This document shows, one piece after another, positions 11,001 to 19,868 of a DNA stretch of 32,839 nt (its first letter is position 1; each line of letters opens with the position of its first letter). The notes under the pieces are model-generated. The model searched no databases. It was not told the origin of the DNA and saw only the letters and a list, made by a program, of their open reading frames with translations. The position numbers and the translations under genes are program-made. The stretch spans positions 1 to 32,839 of the forward strand of contig NW_004457293.1 of the NCBI RefSeq assembly GCF_000313135.1, written 5' to 3'. Origin of the DNA: Acanthamoeba castellanii str. Neff. Its lineage: Eukaryota; Discosea; Longamoebia; Acanthamoebidae.

Positions 11001-13727
11001 GCACGCCTGGTTGCCTGTTATGCGCCCGATGTCAGCAGACGGGCATCAACAGAAAGAAAGAACGAAAGAACGAAAGCGACGGCTGGGAGGCTCACCGTCG
11101 AAGCCCTGCGGGTAGGGCAGGTTGAAGTTCGCCTCCGACGTGGGCGGCACGAGCTCGGAGTCCTCGCAGGAGTACTCGCGGCCCCAGAACTCGTTGGAGG
11201 CCAGGCCCTGGAAGGCGTACGACACCGGATTGGCCCAGTACATCCAGATCCACCAACCGTAGATGTGGATCTGTGTGTTGGTCGCCATTCATTGATACTC
11301 ATGTAAGACTTCAGTTATGGAGCTGCAAGACCTAAGGGGGGGGACGCACGCGCGGGACAAGATAGCCGCCAAACATGAGGAGCATGGCGACAAACGTGGG
11401 TGCGAAGCTTTGGGCGTAGAGCAGCGAGGGCGACCACACCGACACCATGCGCGTGAATGAACGCATCGTCTGCACATAGCGAGCGCTGGTGTAAGCCTGG
11501 ACGAAAAGCCCAACCTCGTCGAGGTCCAATGACTACGCGTACCCAGTAGAACAGGAAGCTGATGTAAACGAAGTAGCCGAAGCGCTCGCCGTTGTCGCCT
11601 TCATTGAGGTTCGTCAGCCAGTAGATGATGCTCGAGAAGGCGCCCACTTCGACCATCATCGTCGGAATCTTCACCCACCAACACGTCAGCATTCGGCAAC
11701 CATAATAACGAGAGAGCAAAAGAAAGAGAGAGAAAGCGAACGGGCAAGCGAGTACCTCGGCGACGATGGTGGAGAAGAGATAGGGCGACGTGCGATAGTA
11801 CTTCTGGTCGCGCTGCATGTAAAACACCGGCCGCTCGAAGATGGTGAGCGGCAGCGCCGTGAGCGAGCCGAAGGCCCAGTAGGCCAGCACGGCAAAGGTG
11901 AGGCCCACGCGCGAGTTGATGTCCGACTGGTGGTAGCCCAGCCGCAGGAACAGCGTGCCCAGGATGCACGCCAACGCGCAGGCCGCCAGCACGCGCGACA
12001 GGTTGGTGGTCTTGTCGCGCCACTCGCGGGTGAATGCGCGCTTGGTCAGCAGCCAGTATTGCCTGCGGTGAGCGTCACAGTAAGATGCAGCAAGGAATCT
12101 CAACCATGAGAGCTGAAGATGTGAGGCGTACGTGGCAATGGAGGTGGGGTATTTGGCATCGCGGGCGTAGTCCACCAGCTCGATCTTGGCCGGATGATCG
12201 CCCTGAGTACAGTTTTACCTCCGATGTGAGTACAATAGTGACTCAACCCAAGAGGCAAGCCGAGCCGAACCTTGTGGTCGTCACCGTGTTCGGCGTTGAG
12301 GTTCTTGTTGGTGTCGTTGATGGTGTCGATGACGTGTGCGTAGTGCTCCGACGCCTTGTACGCCGCCACAAAGTCCGTCGGCTCCAGCCAATCGAAATCT
12401 TCGTCAGCCACCGCCGCCGCGTTGTCCTCGTCGCCGCCCCCGTGGGCTTGTGCCTCGTCCACCGCTCGGTACTTGCTCGGGTTGGGACTGCTGGTCGACT
12501 CGACCACCTCCTCTGCATCACGGTGGTCCCAAGGTGGTGAGGCGTCCCCATTCAAGCAAGGGGAAAAAGGGGGGAGAGGGTGGGTACGGAGGAACTCGGC
12601 GGGATTGAGCGTGGAGCGACACTTGTAGCCCAGCCGCTCGAAGTAGGGCAGTGCGTCGGTGCGCTTGCCCAGGAAGGCGATCTCGCCGCGCGTGAGGATC
12701 ATCACCTTGTCGAACAGGTGGAAGGTCTCGTAGCTGGGCTGCAGCAGCGACACGAGGCCCGTGCCGCCCATGTTGACGATGGTGCGCAGCGCGCGCATGA
12801 CGTCGAACGACGCCGACGAGTCCAGGCCCGTCGTGGGCTCGTCGAACAGCCACACGCCGGGCGACTTGGTCCACTCGATGCCCACCGTCACGCGCTTCTT
12901 CTCCCCACCCGACACGCCGCGCAGCAGCGCGTCGCCCACGATCGTGTCGGCCCGATGCGTGAGGCCCAGCAGCTGGAGGATGGCCTCCACGCGCTCGGCC
13001 TTGACCTTGGCCGCCACGCCCGCCGGCATCTGGCAGTCGGCGCTGAAGCGCAGCGTCTCCTTGACGGTGAGCGTGGCCAGGTGCACGTCCTCCTGCTGGA
13101 TGAAGGCCACGTCGCGGTGGTAGTGCTTGCGCTTGGGCACCTTGCCGTTGAAGGTCAGGCTCCCGTGCACCTTGCCCGCCCGCAGTCGGTTGGCCAGCAG
13201 CTTCAGCAGCGAGCTCTTCCCGCACCCGGGCGCGCCGAGCACCAGGGTCATCTCGCCGGGGCGGGCGTAGAAGCTGAGGTCGTTGAGAATGGCCACCGGC
13301 TGCGGCCGCTTGGCCGGCACCAGTCGGTTGATCTGGTTGGCGAACAGGGCCCACACGTCGCGGTGGTGGTTGGTGGGCGGCGGCGCGTGCACGCTGAGCG
13401 TGAGGTGGCTCACGGCGGCGAAGATGGGCTGGAAGTTGGGGTTGATGAGCTTGCGCGTCTGCTTGATGTAGTCGCTGAACAGCACCGTGCCCTTGTCCTT
13501 CAGCTGCAGCCTTGGCTCCGGTACGGCCTGCGGAGGCAAAAAATTGGCGTTTTGAGCGAGCGAACAAGGAAGTTGTTGGCTAGGTCAAGGAGGCCACGTA
13601 CGGAGTCGGCGGACTCAAGACCGTTTTCTTCATGCCCGGACAACACTTCATCTTCTTCATCGACAACATCTTCGAGCTCGCTCTCGGCGTCGCTCAATCG
13701 AGGAGTCTCCGCACCGTCCGCTTCCAT
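8080..13727 (-). CDS. Full-length PDR-type ABCG transporter, copy 1
   Basis: Exons on the minus strand: 13602-13727, 12588-13527, 12271-12512, 12132-12202, 11756-12062, 11543-11668, 11350-11469, 11096-11270, 10661-11014, 10353-10552, 10065-10262, 9000-9960, 8772-8910, 8404-8692, 8080-8313. All phases close, giving 1,493 aa in the reversed order NBD1-TMD1-NBD2-TMD2 of PDR pumps. NBD1 has Walker A GAPGCGKSS, signature VSGGEKKR, Walker B WLFDEPTTGLD and the Gln-type switch SLLQPS. NBD2 has Walker A GSSGAGKST, a degenerate signature ISADQRKR, Walker B ILFLDEPTSGLD and switch TIHQPS. TMD1 and TMD2 carry the usual helices and large extracellular loops; the TMD1 loop has Cys residues near NEFWGREYSCED. 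Members export lipids, sterols or drugs across the plasma membrane; the substrate here is unknown. A His-rich stretch (10716-10760) lies between TMD1 and NBD2. Exon 1 encodes a 42-aa acidic leader unlike that of copy 2. Confidence 0.93.
10716..10760 (-). other. His-rich linker of ABC transporter copy 1
   Basis: It encodes HHLNHTHKHAHGHAH: eight His in fifteen residues with alternating H-x spacing, followed by an acidic/Lys stretch. It lies in the cytosolic linker between TMD1 and NBD2. Such runs bind Zn, Ni or Cu in ZIP and CDF transporters. The same stretch is present in copy 2 at 22795-22839. Confidence 0.85.
11015..11095 (-). other. Intron present only in ABC copy 1 (extracellular loop)
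   Basis: An 81-nt intron, donor gtgagc and acceptor taacag, phase 1, interrupting the Gly codon of PQGFDG/NQACPV. Copy 2 reads straight through the same place (PQGFAGSQACPV, around 22535-22555) with no intron. Confidence 0.85.
12203..12270 (-). other. Intron present only in ABC copy 1 (linker after NBD1)
   Basis: A 68-nt intron, donor gttcgg and acceptor ctcag, phase 0, between ...HGDDHK and GDHPAKIELVDY. Copy 2 is a continuous exon here (21156-21480), with a somewhat different acidic/His linker before AKIELVDY. Confidence 0.8.
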
Positions 13728-14401
13728 GATAACGAGAGATAGTAGAGGGGGTAGAGTTGAATGTATGTACGTAAAGGATCGGTAAAAGGGGCGGAAGTAG
13801 AAGAGAGGCCGCTGAGTGAGGGGTGATGTGCGTCACAAGTGTGCTCGTGCACGAAAGAGAGCGAAAAGAGACGATTGAGGGTCAGAAGGGCGGTACCCTT
13901 GCTGGTACTTATAGGGAAGCTCAACTCCCACTCCTCCTAAGCGGAGCCAGGAGAGGAGATGAGCTCATGGCGCCAGTTCGGGACAGGAAAGTGGAAAGGC
14001 TGCGTTTGGCCAAAGCTTGAAAATTGTCCGTTCCTTCCGCCAATCGGAATCATGGGCTCATCTGCCGCTGGAGCAGAGAGGCCTGCACGCGTTGACGACA
14101 GTCGTTAGGACGCGCCCAAGCTGCCGAGAAGCCCAGGGACTAAGGAGACTCGGTACCTCGGGGGCGGCACGCTACCCGTGGTCTGACTGTATACAGCACA
14201 CTGGCCACTCACCATCACCTGCTGTAAAGTTGTTGTTTATTTTGGTGGTGGCTGAGGATTGGGGTGTTGTTCCTCACACCTACTCATACATGCGAGAGAG
14301 AGAGAGAGAGATTACGAAGAGATTGGTGAAAGTGAAGTGGGGGGGGGTGCGAAGATGGAGGAGGGCCTTGTCCGCGGGGGGCTGGGTGTGTGTGATGGCG
14401 T
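13728..14401. other. Intergenic region between ABC copy 1 and the LD/CAP gene
   Basis: About 670 bases with no supported coding. It contains the upstream region of ABC copy 1 and the 3' flank of the LD/CAP gene, plus an (AG)n run at about 14292-14309 and a G run near 14338-14347. Short ORFs here lack splice logic or family features. Confidence 0.5.
13906..13914 (-). promoter_or_regulatory. Possible TATA element for ABC copy 1
   Basis: CTATAAGTA on the minus strand, about 180 bases upstream of ATG 13727. It is the only clear TATA-like element upstream of this gene. Position relative to the start site is unknown. Confidence 0.25.
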
Positions 14402-15191
14402 CTAGGACCAGAGGTAGTTGAAGGAGCCCATCTTGTCCATTACCGCGGTGTTGTTCTCGAAGCCCGTGCAGAAGGTGGCGAGGCCGATGGTCTTGTACAC
14501 CGAGTTGTGCTTGGCCGCCGCGATACCCATCTTGCTCCACTTCGGGTCGGTCACCACGCTCCTATACACCACAATCAGTGATCTGATCTACCAGACCGCA
14601 CACACGCACACCGCACACACGCACACCGCACACACGACCGCACACGCAGGAGAGACGGAATACCGGTGAAGGCGAGAGGCGTCGCCGTCGCTGATGAGCC
14701 AGGTCATGAGCATCTCTCTGCCGGTCAGGGCGCCAAACTTGGAGAGCTCAGAGATCTCACCGGTGAGCACTCCGTAGGCCTGGATGTGGTTGAGCGACGA
14801 GATGTTGGTGCTGCCGGTGGGCGCGCCTTCCGTCACCGCCTCTGTAGATACGACGCCAATCAGTTAGGCCTAACCACCTACGCACTCACATAGCACGGCC
14901 GTGCGAGCAGAGGGGGGAAGGGGGAGTACGCTTGGCCGCGAGACACAGGCCGGAGTCAAACTCCACTTCGTGCACAGGCTGGCACTGGAATCATGTACAA
15001 ACAAAACACATGACGCGAACGACGGGTGAGCGTTTGCATTGTTCGTTCCAACGATTGACAGATCGGGGCACAGGGAAGAGGGTGGGAGAACGTACCGACA
15101 TGAGGAAGTGGATGGCTTCATCGCACGCCGGAAGGCCTTCCCTCGTCAGAAGCCTCTGCACACCTGCCAGACCGAAGAAGCACGTTGGCCA

Positions 15192-15259
<68 letters not shown>

Positions 15260-16270
15260 CACACAACACACAACACACAACACACACAACACAAACAACA
15301 CACACAACACACACACAGGCGCCTGGGAAATACCGGGCGCGGCGTAGATCTTGTCCTGGTAGTAGGGCCTGCGCTCGGTCTCGATCAGGCGGGCGTAGGC
15401 CTGGGGGTCCCTGCGTAGCAGATTGATCTCGCGCTTGAACTCCTCCTCAAAGGCTGCACACACGCAACCGACCCCAAAGGCCACCAGCGTCAGCTCGGAG
15501 TTAAAACCCGACCAAGGTGTGGGAGCCCGCCGTCTGGCGTACCGGCTCCGTCGAACTCGGCGGGCGGGCGCGCGATCGGCGTGGAGGCCCTGGGTCCGGC
15601 CGTGGAGTAGGCCGATGGCGCCATGGCCTGCTGGTAGGCCTGCTGCGGCGGCTGATAGTGCTGCTGTTGCTGCTGCTGATAGGGGTAGCCCTGCTGCGGC
15701 TGCTGGTACGGCTGGTGCTGCTGGGGTTGTTGCTGCTGATAGGGGTAGCCCTGCTGCGGCTGCTGGTAGCTCTGGCGCTGCTGGGGCTGCTGGTAGGCGG
15801 GCTGCTGGTAGGCCGCCTGTTGCTGCTGCGGAGGCTGGTAGGCCGGCTGCTGGTAGGGCTGTTGCTGCTGCTGCGGCTGCTGGGAGTAGCGCGCCTGCTG
15901 GGGCGACGCGTAGCCCTGCCCGGGGGACGAACCACCGGAGCCGGCTGACCCGTACGGCGAGGGCGTCGGGCTCGGCACGCCGCCGGAGCCGTATCCGACA
16001 CTGGCCCTCGGCTGCGGCTGCTGCATCTGCTGGGAGACCGGGCGCGGGCCGTAGCCGTGGGGCTGGGCCGGGTCGATCGACTCGACCGTGGCGTACTGCG
16101 GCTGGAGGTGGCTGCCCGAGTCCCGCCTCTCGTCGGCGTAGACCACCGACGCCCGGGAGGGCTGCGGCAGCGACTGCCTGACAGGTTCAGCCTCCCACTC
16201 GGCGGCGGCACTGAGCTCCTCGAAAGTGGCGTGCATCGGCTGCGGCAAAGACTGACGCACACTGATTTCG

Positions 16271-16308
<38 letters not shown>

Positions 16309-17524
16309 CACAGATCAATAAGACTTGACACACTCACCGCCATCGAGAAATGTGGGCACGTACGTCTCGGCGAACGAGGGACGGAGCGTGGCCATGTCGG
16401 GCTGCGGCTGTCGCCTCGACGACGCGGCGGGAACGTTTCGCGCGGGCGCGGGCTGCTCGCCGGAGAGCTGCGCCAGCAGGCTGTCGAAGTCGGCCTCCTC
16501 CCCACCCGCCGACGCCTGCGGAGCACTGTAGTTCGAGGGCGAGGCAGTGGTGCGTGGAGCCACCGCGGGCGATGAGTTGCCCGACGACGAGCCGTCGAGG
16601 GCGGCCAGCAGGCTGTCCAGCGAATCTTCGACGCCCGCGAAGGCGGTGGCGGCCTCCTGACGCACCGACGCGCGCGGGTTGGTGGGCTGTGCTGACGTGG
16701 CACGCCCGGGCTGCGAGAGCGACGCCCGAGGATTGCCTGCGGGCTGCTGGTACGCGGTCGACGCGCGCGCGGGCGCAGCAGCAGGCGGAGCGGACCCGAT
16801 GTCGAGCGACTCGAGCAAGTGGTCGAGCAGGTCGTCGTCCGCCTTGGCAGCGTGTGGTGCCGGCGGCTCGGAGTGGGGCGACATGGGCGCGCGGGATAGG
16901 CGCGAGGAGGGGCTGCCGCTGCCACTGCCGGGCGGCGCTGGCGCGGGGGACGAGGGCGGCTCGTTGAGACTGTCGAGTAGGGCCTCGAACGATGCTGTGG
17001 CGCCCGCAGGCATCGGCGCGCCGCCGGCCGCGGGCAGGACGTTAGCACCAGACGGCTTTCGCGACAGACGCCTCGACACTGGACCTGGTGATCGTTTGTT
17101 GCAAGACGCATAGGAGTTAAAATAAAATGAAAACGAAGGCAGTGGGGAAGGAGAGAGCGAAGAGAAGGCGAAAGCGTACGGGAGGCGCGTTTGCTCAGGG
17201 CGGGCGAAGAAGAACCGGAGAGGCTCTCGAGCAGGACGTCGAACGAGTCCCGACGACCACCCGAACCCGCTGGAGGAACTGGGTTCTGGGCTGCAAGCGG
17301 CAAAGAGAAGAGACAAAGATGAGGAGTCTCCCTTACCAAATTGCCTAGTGCACAGCAGTTCCACAGCTGCTATGCCAGCTTCAGCTTGAGTGCAAGATGC
17401 TTTCCCAAAAATAATGAAATCAAATCAAACGCCCCATGCGCGAATCGAACATCTTGAGAGGGAGGGGGGAGGTACCAGTGTCGAGGCTGGCAATGAGGTC
17501 GTCCAAGTCGTCCAATTGACTCAT
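14402..17524 (-). CDS. LD-motif, Gln/Pro-rich protein with C-terminal CAP (SCP/PR-1) domain
   Basis: Nine exons: 17476-17524, 17180-17290, 16334-17084, 15543-16261, 15334-15453, 15096-15163, 14930-14984, 14664-14841, 14402-14561; phases close to 736 aa. The N-terminal third holds six motifs like paxillin's LDxLLxxL: LDDLIASL (start), FDVLLESL (33-40), FEALLDSL (86-93), LLDHLLESL (139-147), LDSLLAAL (209-216) and FDSLLAQL (253-260). Low-complexity Ser/Pro/Ala sequence separates them, with repeated RAS[VL] sites that could be basophilic kinase targets. A long YQQP/PQQ-rich region follows. Residues 544-736 form a CAP fold: EFKREINLLRRDPQAYA, VEFDSGLCLAAK, GREMLMTWLISDGDASRLHR and KMGIAAAKHNSVY. 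There is no signal peptide, so it is probably cytosolic, unlike most CAP proteins. LD motifs bind focal-adhesion type partners; that role here is inference. The donor joining exon 3 to 4 (GGTGA/gtgtgt) is weak. Confidence 0.8.
15195..15258. repeat. (CA)32 microsatellite in an intron of the LD/CAP gene
   Basis: Sixty-four bases of perfect CA on the plus strand, continuing as CACAA-type variants to about 15318. It lies in the intron 15164-15333 and is transcribed as (UG)n in the pre-mRNA. Confidence 0.95.
16272..16307. repeat. (TG)18 microsatellite in an intron of the LD/CAP gene
   Basis: Thirty-six bases of perfect TG on the plus strand, in the intron before the Gln-rich exon. It is transcribed as (CA)n and is therefore complementary to the downstream (UG)n intron of the same gene. 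Confidence 0.95.
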
Positions 17525-17764
17525 CTTTACTGATGTTTTTGTGTTTCAATCTCCACGCGCCTCCTTGGTCTTCTCTTTGGCGTCCTTCTCCTCTCTCTTT
17601 AGCCTCCTCCAACGCCTCCAACCAATTGTTTCTTCGCCCTTTGCCAGGAGCGACCGTAACACTCCTTTTTTTCTCGTCGCTTTTCATTCTTTGTAGTCTC
17701 GGAGTTATGCAATTAATTTCAATAATTTTAATACAAGTGGTGGCCGTCGCGACACGCGCGTGTG

Positions 17765-19369
17765 CTAGCGCAGCACGACACACGGTAAAATAGACACCCT
17801 GTACAGGGTGAACAGACACAGCACCAGGGCCGAGGGTCCGTGATGATGATGATGGTGGGTCCGGTTCCTGACCTTGGCCAGGCTGGCGACTCCGACGCAA
17901 AGCTGAAGCGCCAACCGGTCGCGCATCAACGTCCACGCGTTGACGGTCGCCGTCGATGCCTTGCTGTTGTGTCGCTCCTCTTCTTCCGCCTCTCTTTCTT
18001 GCTCCTTCGTATCTACACGCCGCTCTCTCCCTTCTCTTGCTCCGTTGTCCGTAGCTGCTCGGGACGACTCCTCTTCGCTTTCGTTCTTTTCTTCTTCTGG
18101 CAGTCGCTCCCCCTCGTCTTCCGTGCTGTGCTGTTGCTCTTGTGCTCTTTCTCCTCCGCCGCTCATCTTCTCTGCGCTCCGACGTCGACTGCATGTCGTT
18201 GCGACCGATTCCCGATCTCGTCGGTGGCCGGGCGTCGCGGGGCATCGAATGGGGTCGTCCTTGGGCCAGCGCACGTAGAAGTTGGGCAGCGGCGCGGCGG
18301 CCTCGGGCAGGCCCTCCTCGCGCAGGAGCGCAGCCGCTTCGACCTGGCACAGCCGCCGGCGCTCCTGGTGGTCGCTCAGCCCGGCGAAGGCGCGCTCGGC
18401 CGCATCGCGCGAGCCGTAGACGACGTGGCAGTAGCGTTCGTCCCACTCCGCCTTGATGCTGTCGATCTCGCCGAAGGCGCCCAGGACCACGTCGACAAAG
18501 ACCTCGCGCCTGACCTCGGCCAGCAGGGCCGCCTCCTCCGGGCACCGCACCTCGCGCGCCTCGGTGTCGTCCTCCAGGTCGGCGAAGACGATGCCGCCCA
18601 CGAACAGCTTCCGCCCGGCCTCGCTCGCCGCCTTCTCCCTCTTCTTCACCTCCTTCATCTGCTTCTGCAGTTGATGCTGCGAGTTCTTCGCGGCCGCCTT
18701 CTTCGTCTTCTTGTCGTCCGCTGCCCGATCGTTCTCGGTGTCGAGGCTTCTGCTGCGGCTCTTGCGCTTCGTGCCCCGTGGGGGCTGCGTCGCGCCGCCG
18801 CCCTTCTGTGCAGCCCTGCGAACGGCCTGCGTGGCAGAGCGTACCGCAGCGGCGTGGAAGGCTTCGTCGATGGCGAAGGAGGAGGACTTGGCGGCTTCTC
18901 CTCGCTTGGCGGTGCGGGGCGGTGGCAGCCCGCGCTGGGGTCGGTCGCGCCTGGCCTTGGCCGCCTTGATCATGGCCACGTACTCGCCCAATTCATCATC
19001 CTCGTCTCCTCGGTAGGCGCTTGCCAGCACCTTTGGTGTGGGGCTTCGCGAGTAAGACGCTCCTCTTCCATTCCTTATCGATTCGAAGCGGGGGAGCGAG
19101 TAGTAGGCAGTCGAATTGAGCTGAAGATGCTGATCGCAGCTCTCGAGCTCGGACGCTATCTCTTCCCAGGTCAGCGTGAGCCGCTCGCCGGTCTCGGCAA
19201 GCAGCTGGGCCTCCTCGTACTCCACCTGATCCGCCCAATTGGCGAACGCTGGCGTAAGAAACTTCAGCTCTTCTTCGTCCTCCGAGCAGGTTGTGTGCAT
19301 TCCCCCTTCCCCTGCAAAATCGAAATCGTTGCCGCCCATCTCGTCGCCCACAGCGGTTTCTGTACTCAT
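17765..19369 (-). CDS. RRM-like protein with basic and acidic low-complexity regions
   Basis: A single open exon of 534 aa from ATG 19369 to TAG 17765. The acidic N-terminus (about 1-130) is followed by a basic region with a nuclear-localisation look (TKRKSRSRSLD, KKTKKAAAK, about 195-245). An RRM-like fold spans about 253-335: RNP2-like KLFVGGIVF, a helix ending VDVVLGAFGEIDSIKAEW, then a degenerate RNP1 strand YCHVVYGS and helix RDAAERAFAGL. An extra stretch of about 25 residues lies between strand 1 and helix 1, and the RNP1 aromatics are weak, so RNA binding may be altered. NFYVRWPKDDP follows near 370, then Glu/Arg-rich sequence. The last 35 residues, after a natural His6 run near 17840, look unlike the rest and could be readthrough of an undetected terminal intron. 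Likely a nuclear RNA-binding protein. Confidence 0.65.
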   Translation of the reverse strand: MSTETAVGDEMGGNDFDFAGEGGMHTTCSEDEEELKFLTPAFANWADQVEYEEAQLLAETGERLTLTWEEIASELESCDQHLQLNSTAYYSLPRFESIRNGRGASYSRSPTPKVLASAYRGDEDDELGEYVAMIKAAKARRDRPQRGLPPPRTAKRGEAAKSSSFAIDEAFHAAAVRSATQAVRRAAQKGGGATQPPRGTKRKSRSRSLDTENDRAADDKKTKKAAAKNSQHQLQKQMKEVKKREKAASEAGRKLFVGGIVFADLEDDTEAREVRCPEEAALLAEVRREVFVDVVLGAFGEIDSIKAEWDERYCHVVYGSRDAAERAFAGLSDHQERRRLCQVEAAALLREEGLPEAAAPLPNFYVRWPKDDPIRCPATPGHRRDRESVATTCSRRRSAEKMSGGGERAQEQQHSTEDEGERLPEEEKNESEEESSRAATDNGAREGRERRVDTKEQEREAEEEERHNSKASTATVNAWTLMRDRLALQLCVGVASLAKVRNRTHHHHHHGPSALVLCLFTLYRVSILPCVVLR

Positions 19370-19868
19370 TGCTCCAGGCCACTGGCACGAGAGAAGCGGC
19401 CCAGCAGAAGGCAGCGTCGCTGGGGGTGAAGTGAAGAGCAATTCTAAACTCAATTTGCGTTTCCAGAATATTTGCAGAAAGGGGCCAAAGGCGCGGAAAG
19501 TGTTTTTTTTGTGATTTTCTCTTTCTTTCTCGGAAACACAGGCTCGAAGGGAGTCCCGCGACTCGGGTGCGGGCGGCCGTCCGGTGTCTTTCGGCGTGAT
19601 GACAAGATGTGAGAATAGCACGTCGCGCTTCTTGCCAAAGTGCCGACTGGTGGGTACGACCTACCCCTGACTTCCGATGGCCCGTGATTGGCGTTTCGCA
19701 CTTTGTTGTGATTGCTGCGCAACAAGTTAAAACAAACGCACCCGCCAATGGGACGATTAGTTTGTTCCGAAAACTGGAGCTAACAACCCAATAAAGCAGG
19801 CGAGGTGGCCCCTTCTTGCATACTCACTCTCCAAGAACAACAACAAACAACCTTTGCGTGCACACCCC
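19370..19868. other. Divergent upstream region between the RRM-like gene and ABC copy 2
   Basis: About 500 bases serving two divergent genes. A CCAAT box lies at 19745-19749 and an AATAAAG element at 19790-19796, about 75 bases upstream of ATG 19869. A T run lies at 19502-19510. None of it resembles the upstream region of ABC copy 1. No coding is supported. Confidence 0.4.

Larger units (their letters stand above)
8080..13518 (-). repeat. Left arm of a large inverted duplication (ABC transporter)
   Basis: Homologous and inverted to 20069-25442. The match starts at the GAGCCAAGGCTGCAG segment just inside exon 2 and ends at the stop codon. NBD1 coding sequence appears identical over hundreds of bases, while introns, linker and flanks diverge. 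Confidence 0.9.

Noticed and set aside
12580..13785. A 401-codon open frame opposite NBD1 of ABC copy 1
   Set aside because: Antisense shadow of a conserved NBD; the same shadow occurs opposite copy 2 because the DNA is identical.
15181..15318. Dense CA-type repeats resembling a repeat array (CRISPR-like at a glance)
   Set aside because: Simple dinucleotide repeat without spacers, inside a spliced intron of a eukaryotic gene.
17838..17856. His6 codons in the RRM-like gene suggesting an engineered tag or vector contamination
   Set aside because: The codons are a simple ATG/GTG-type repeat on the other strand, embedded in natural sequence with no vector flanks.
17840..19429. A 529-codon open frame on the plus strand opposite the RRM-like gene
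   Set aside because: It mirrors the GC-rich codons of the minus-strand gene, is low-complexity Leu/Arg/Val-rich and has no family motif; the minus frame has recognisable domain features.
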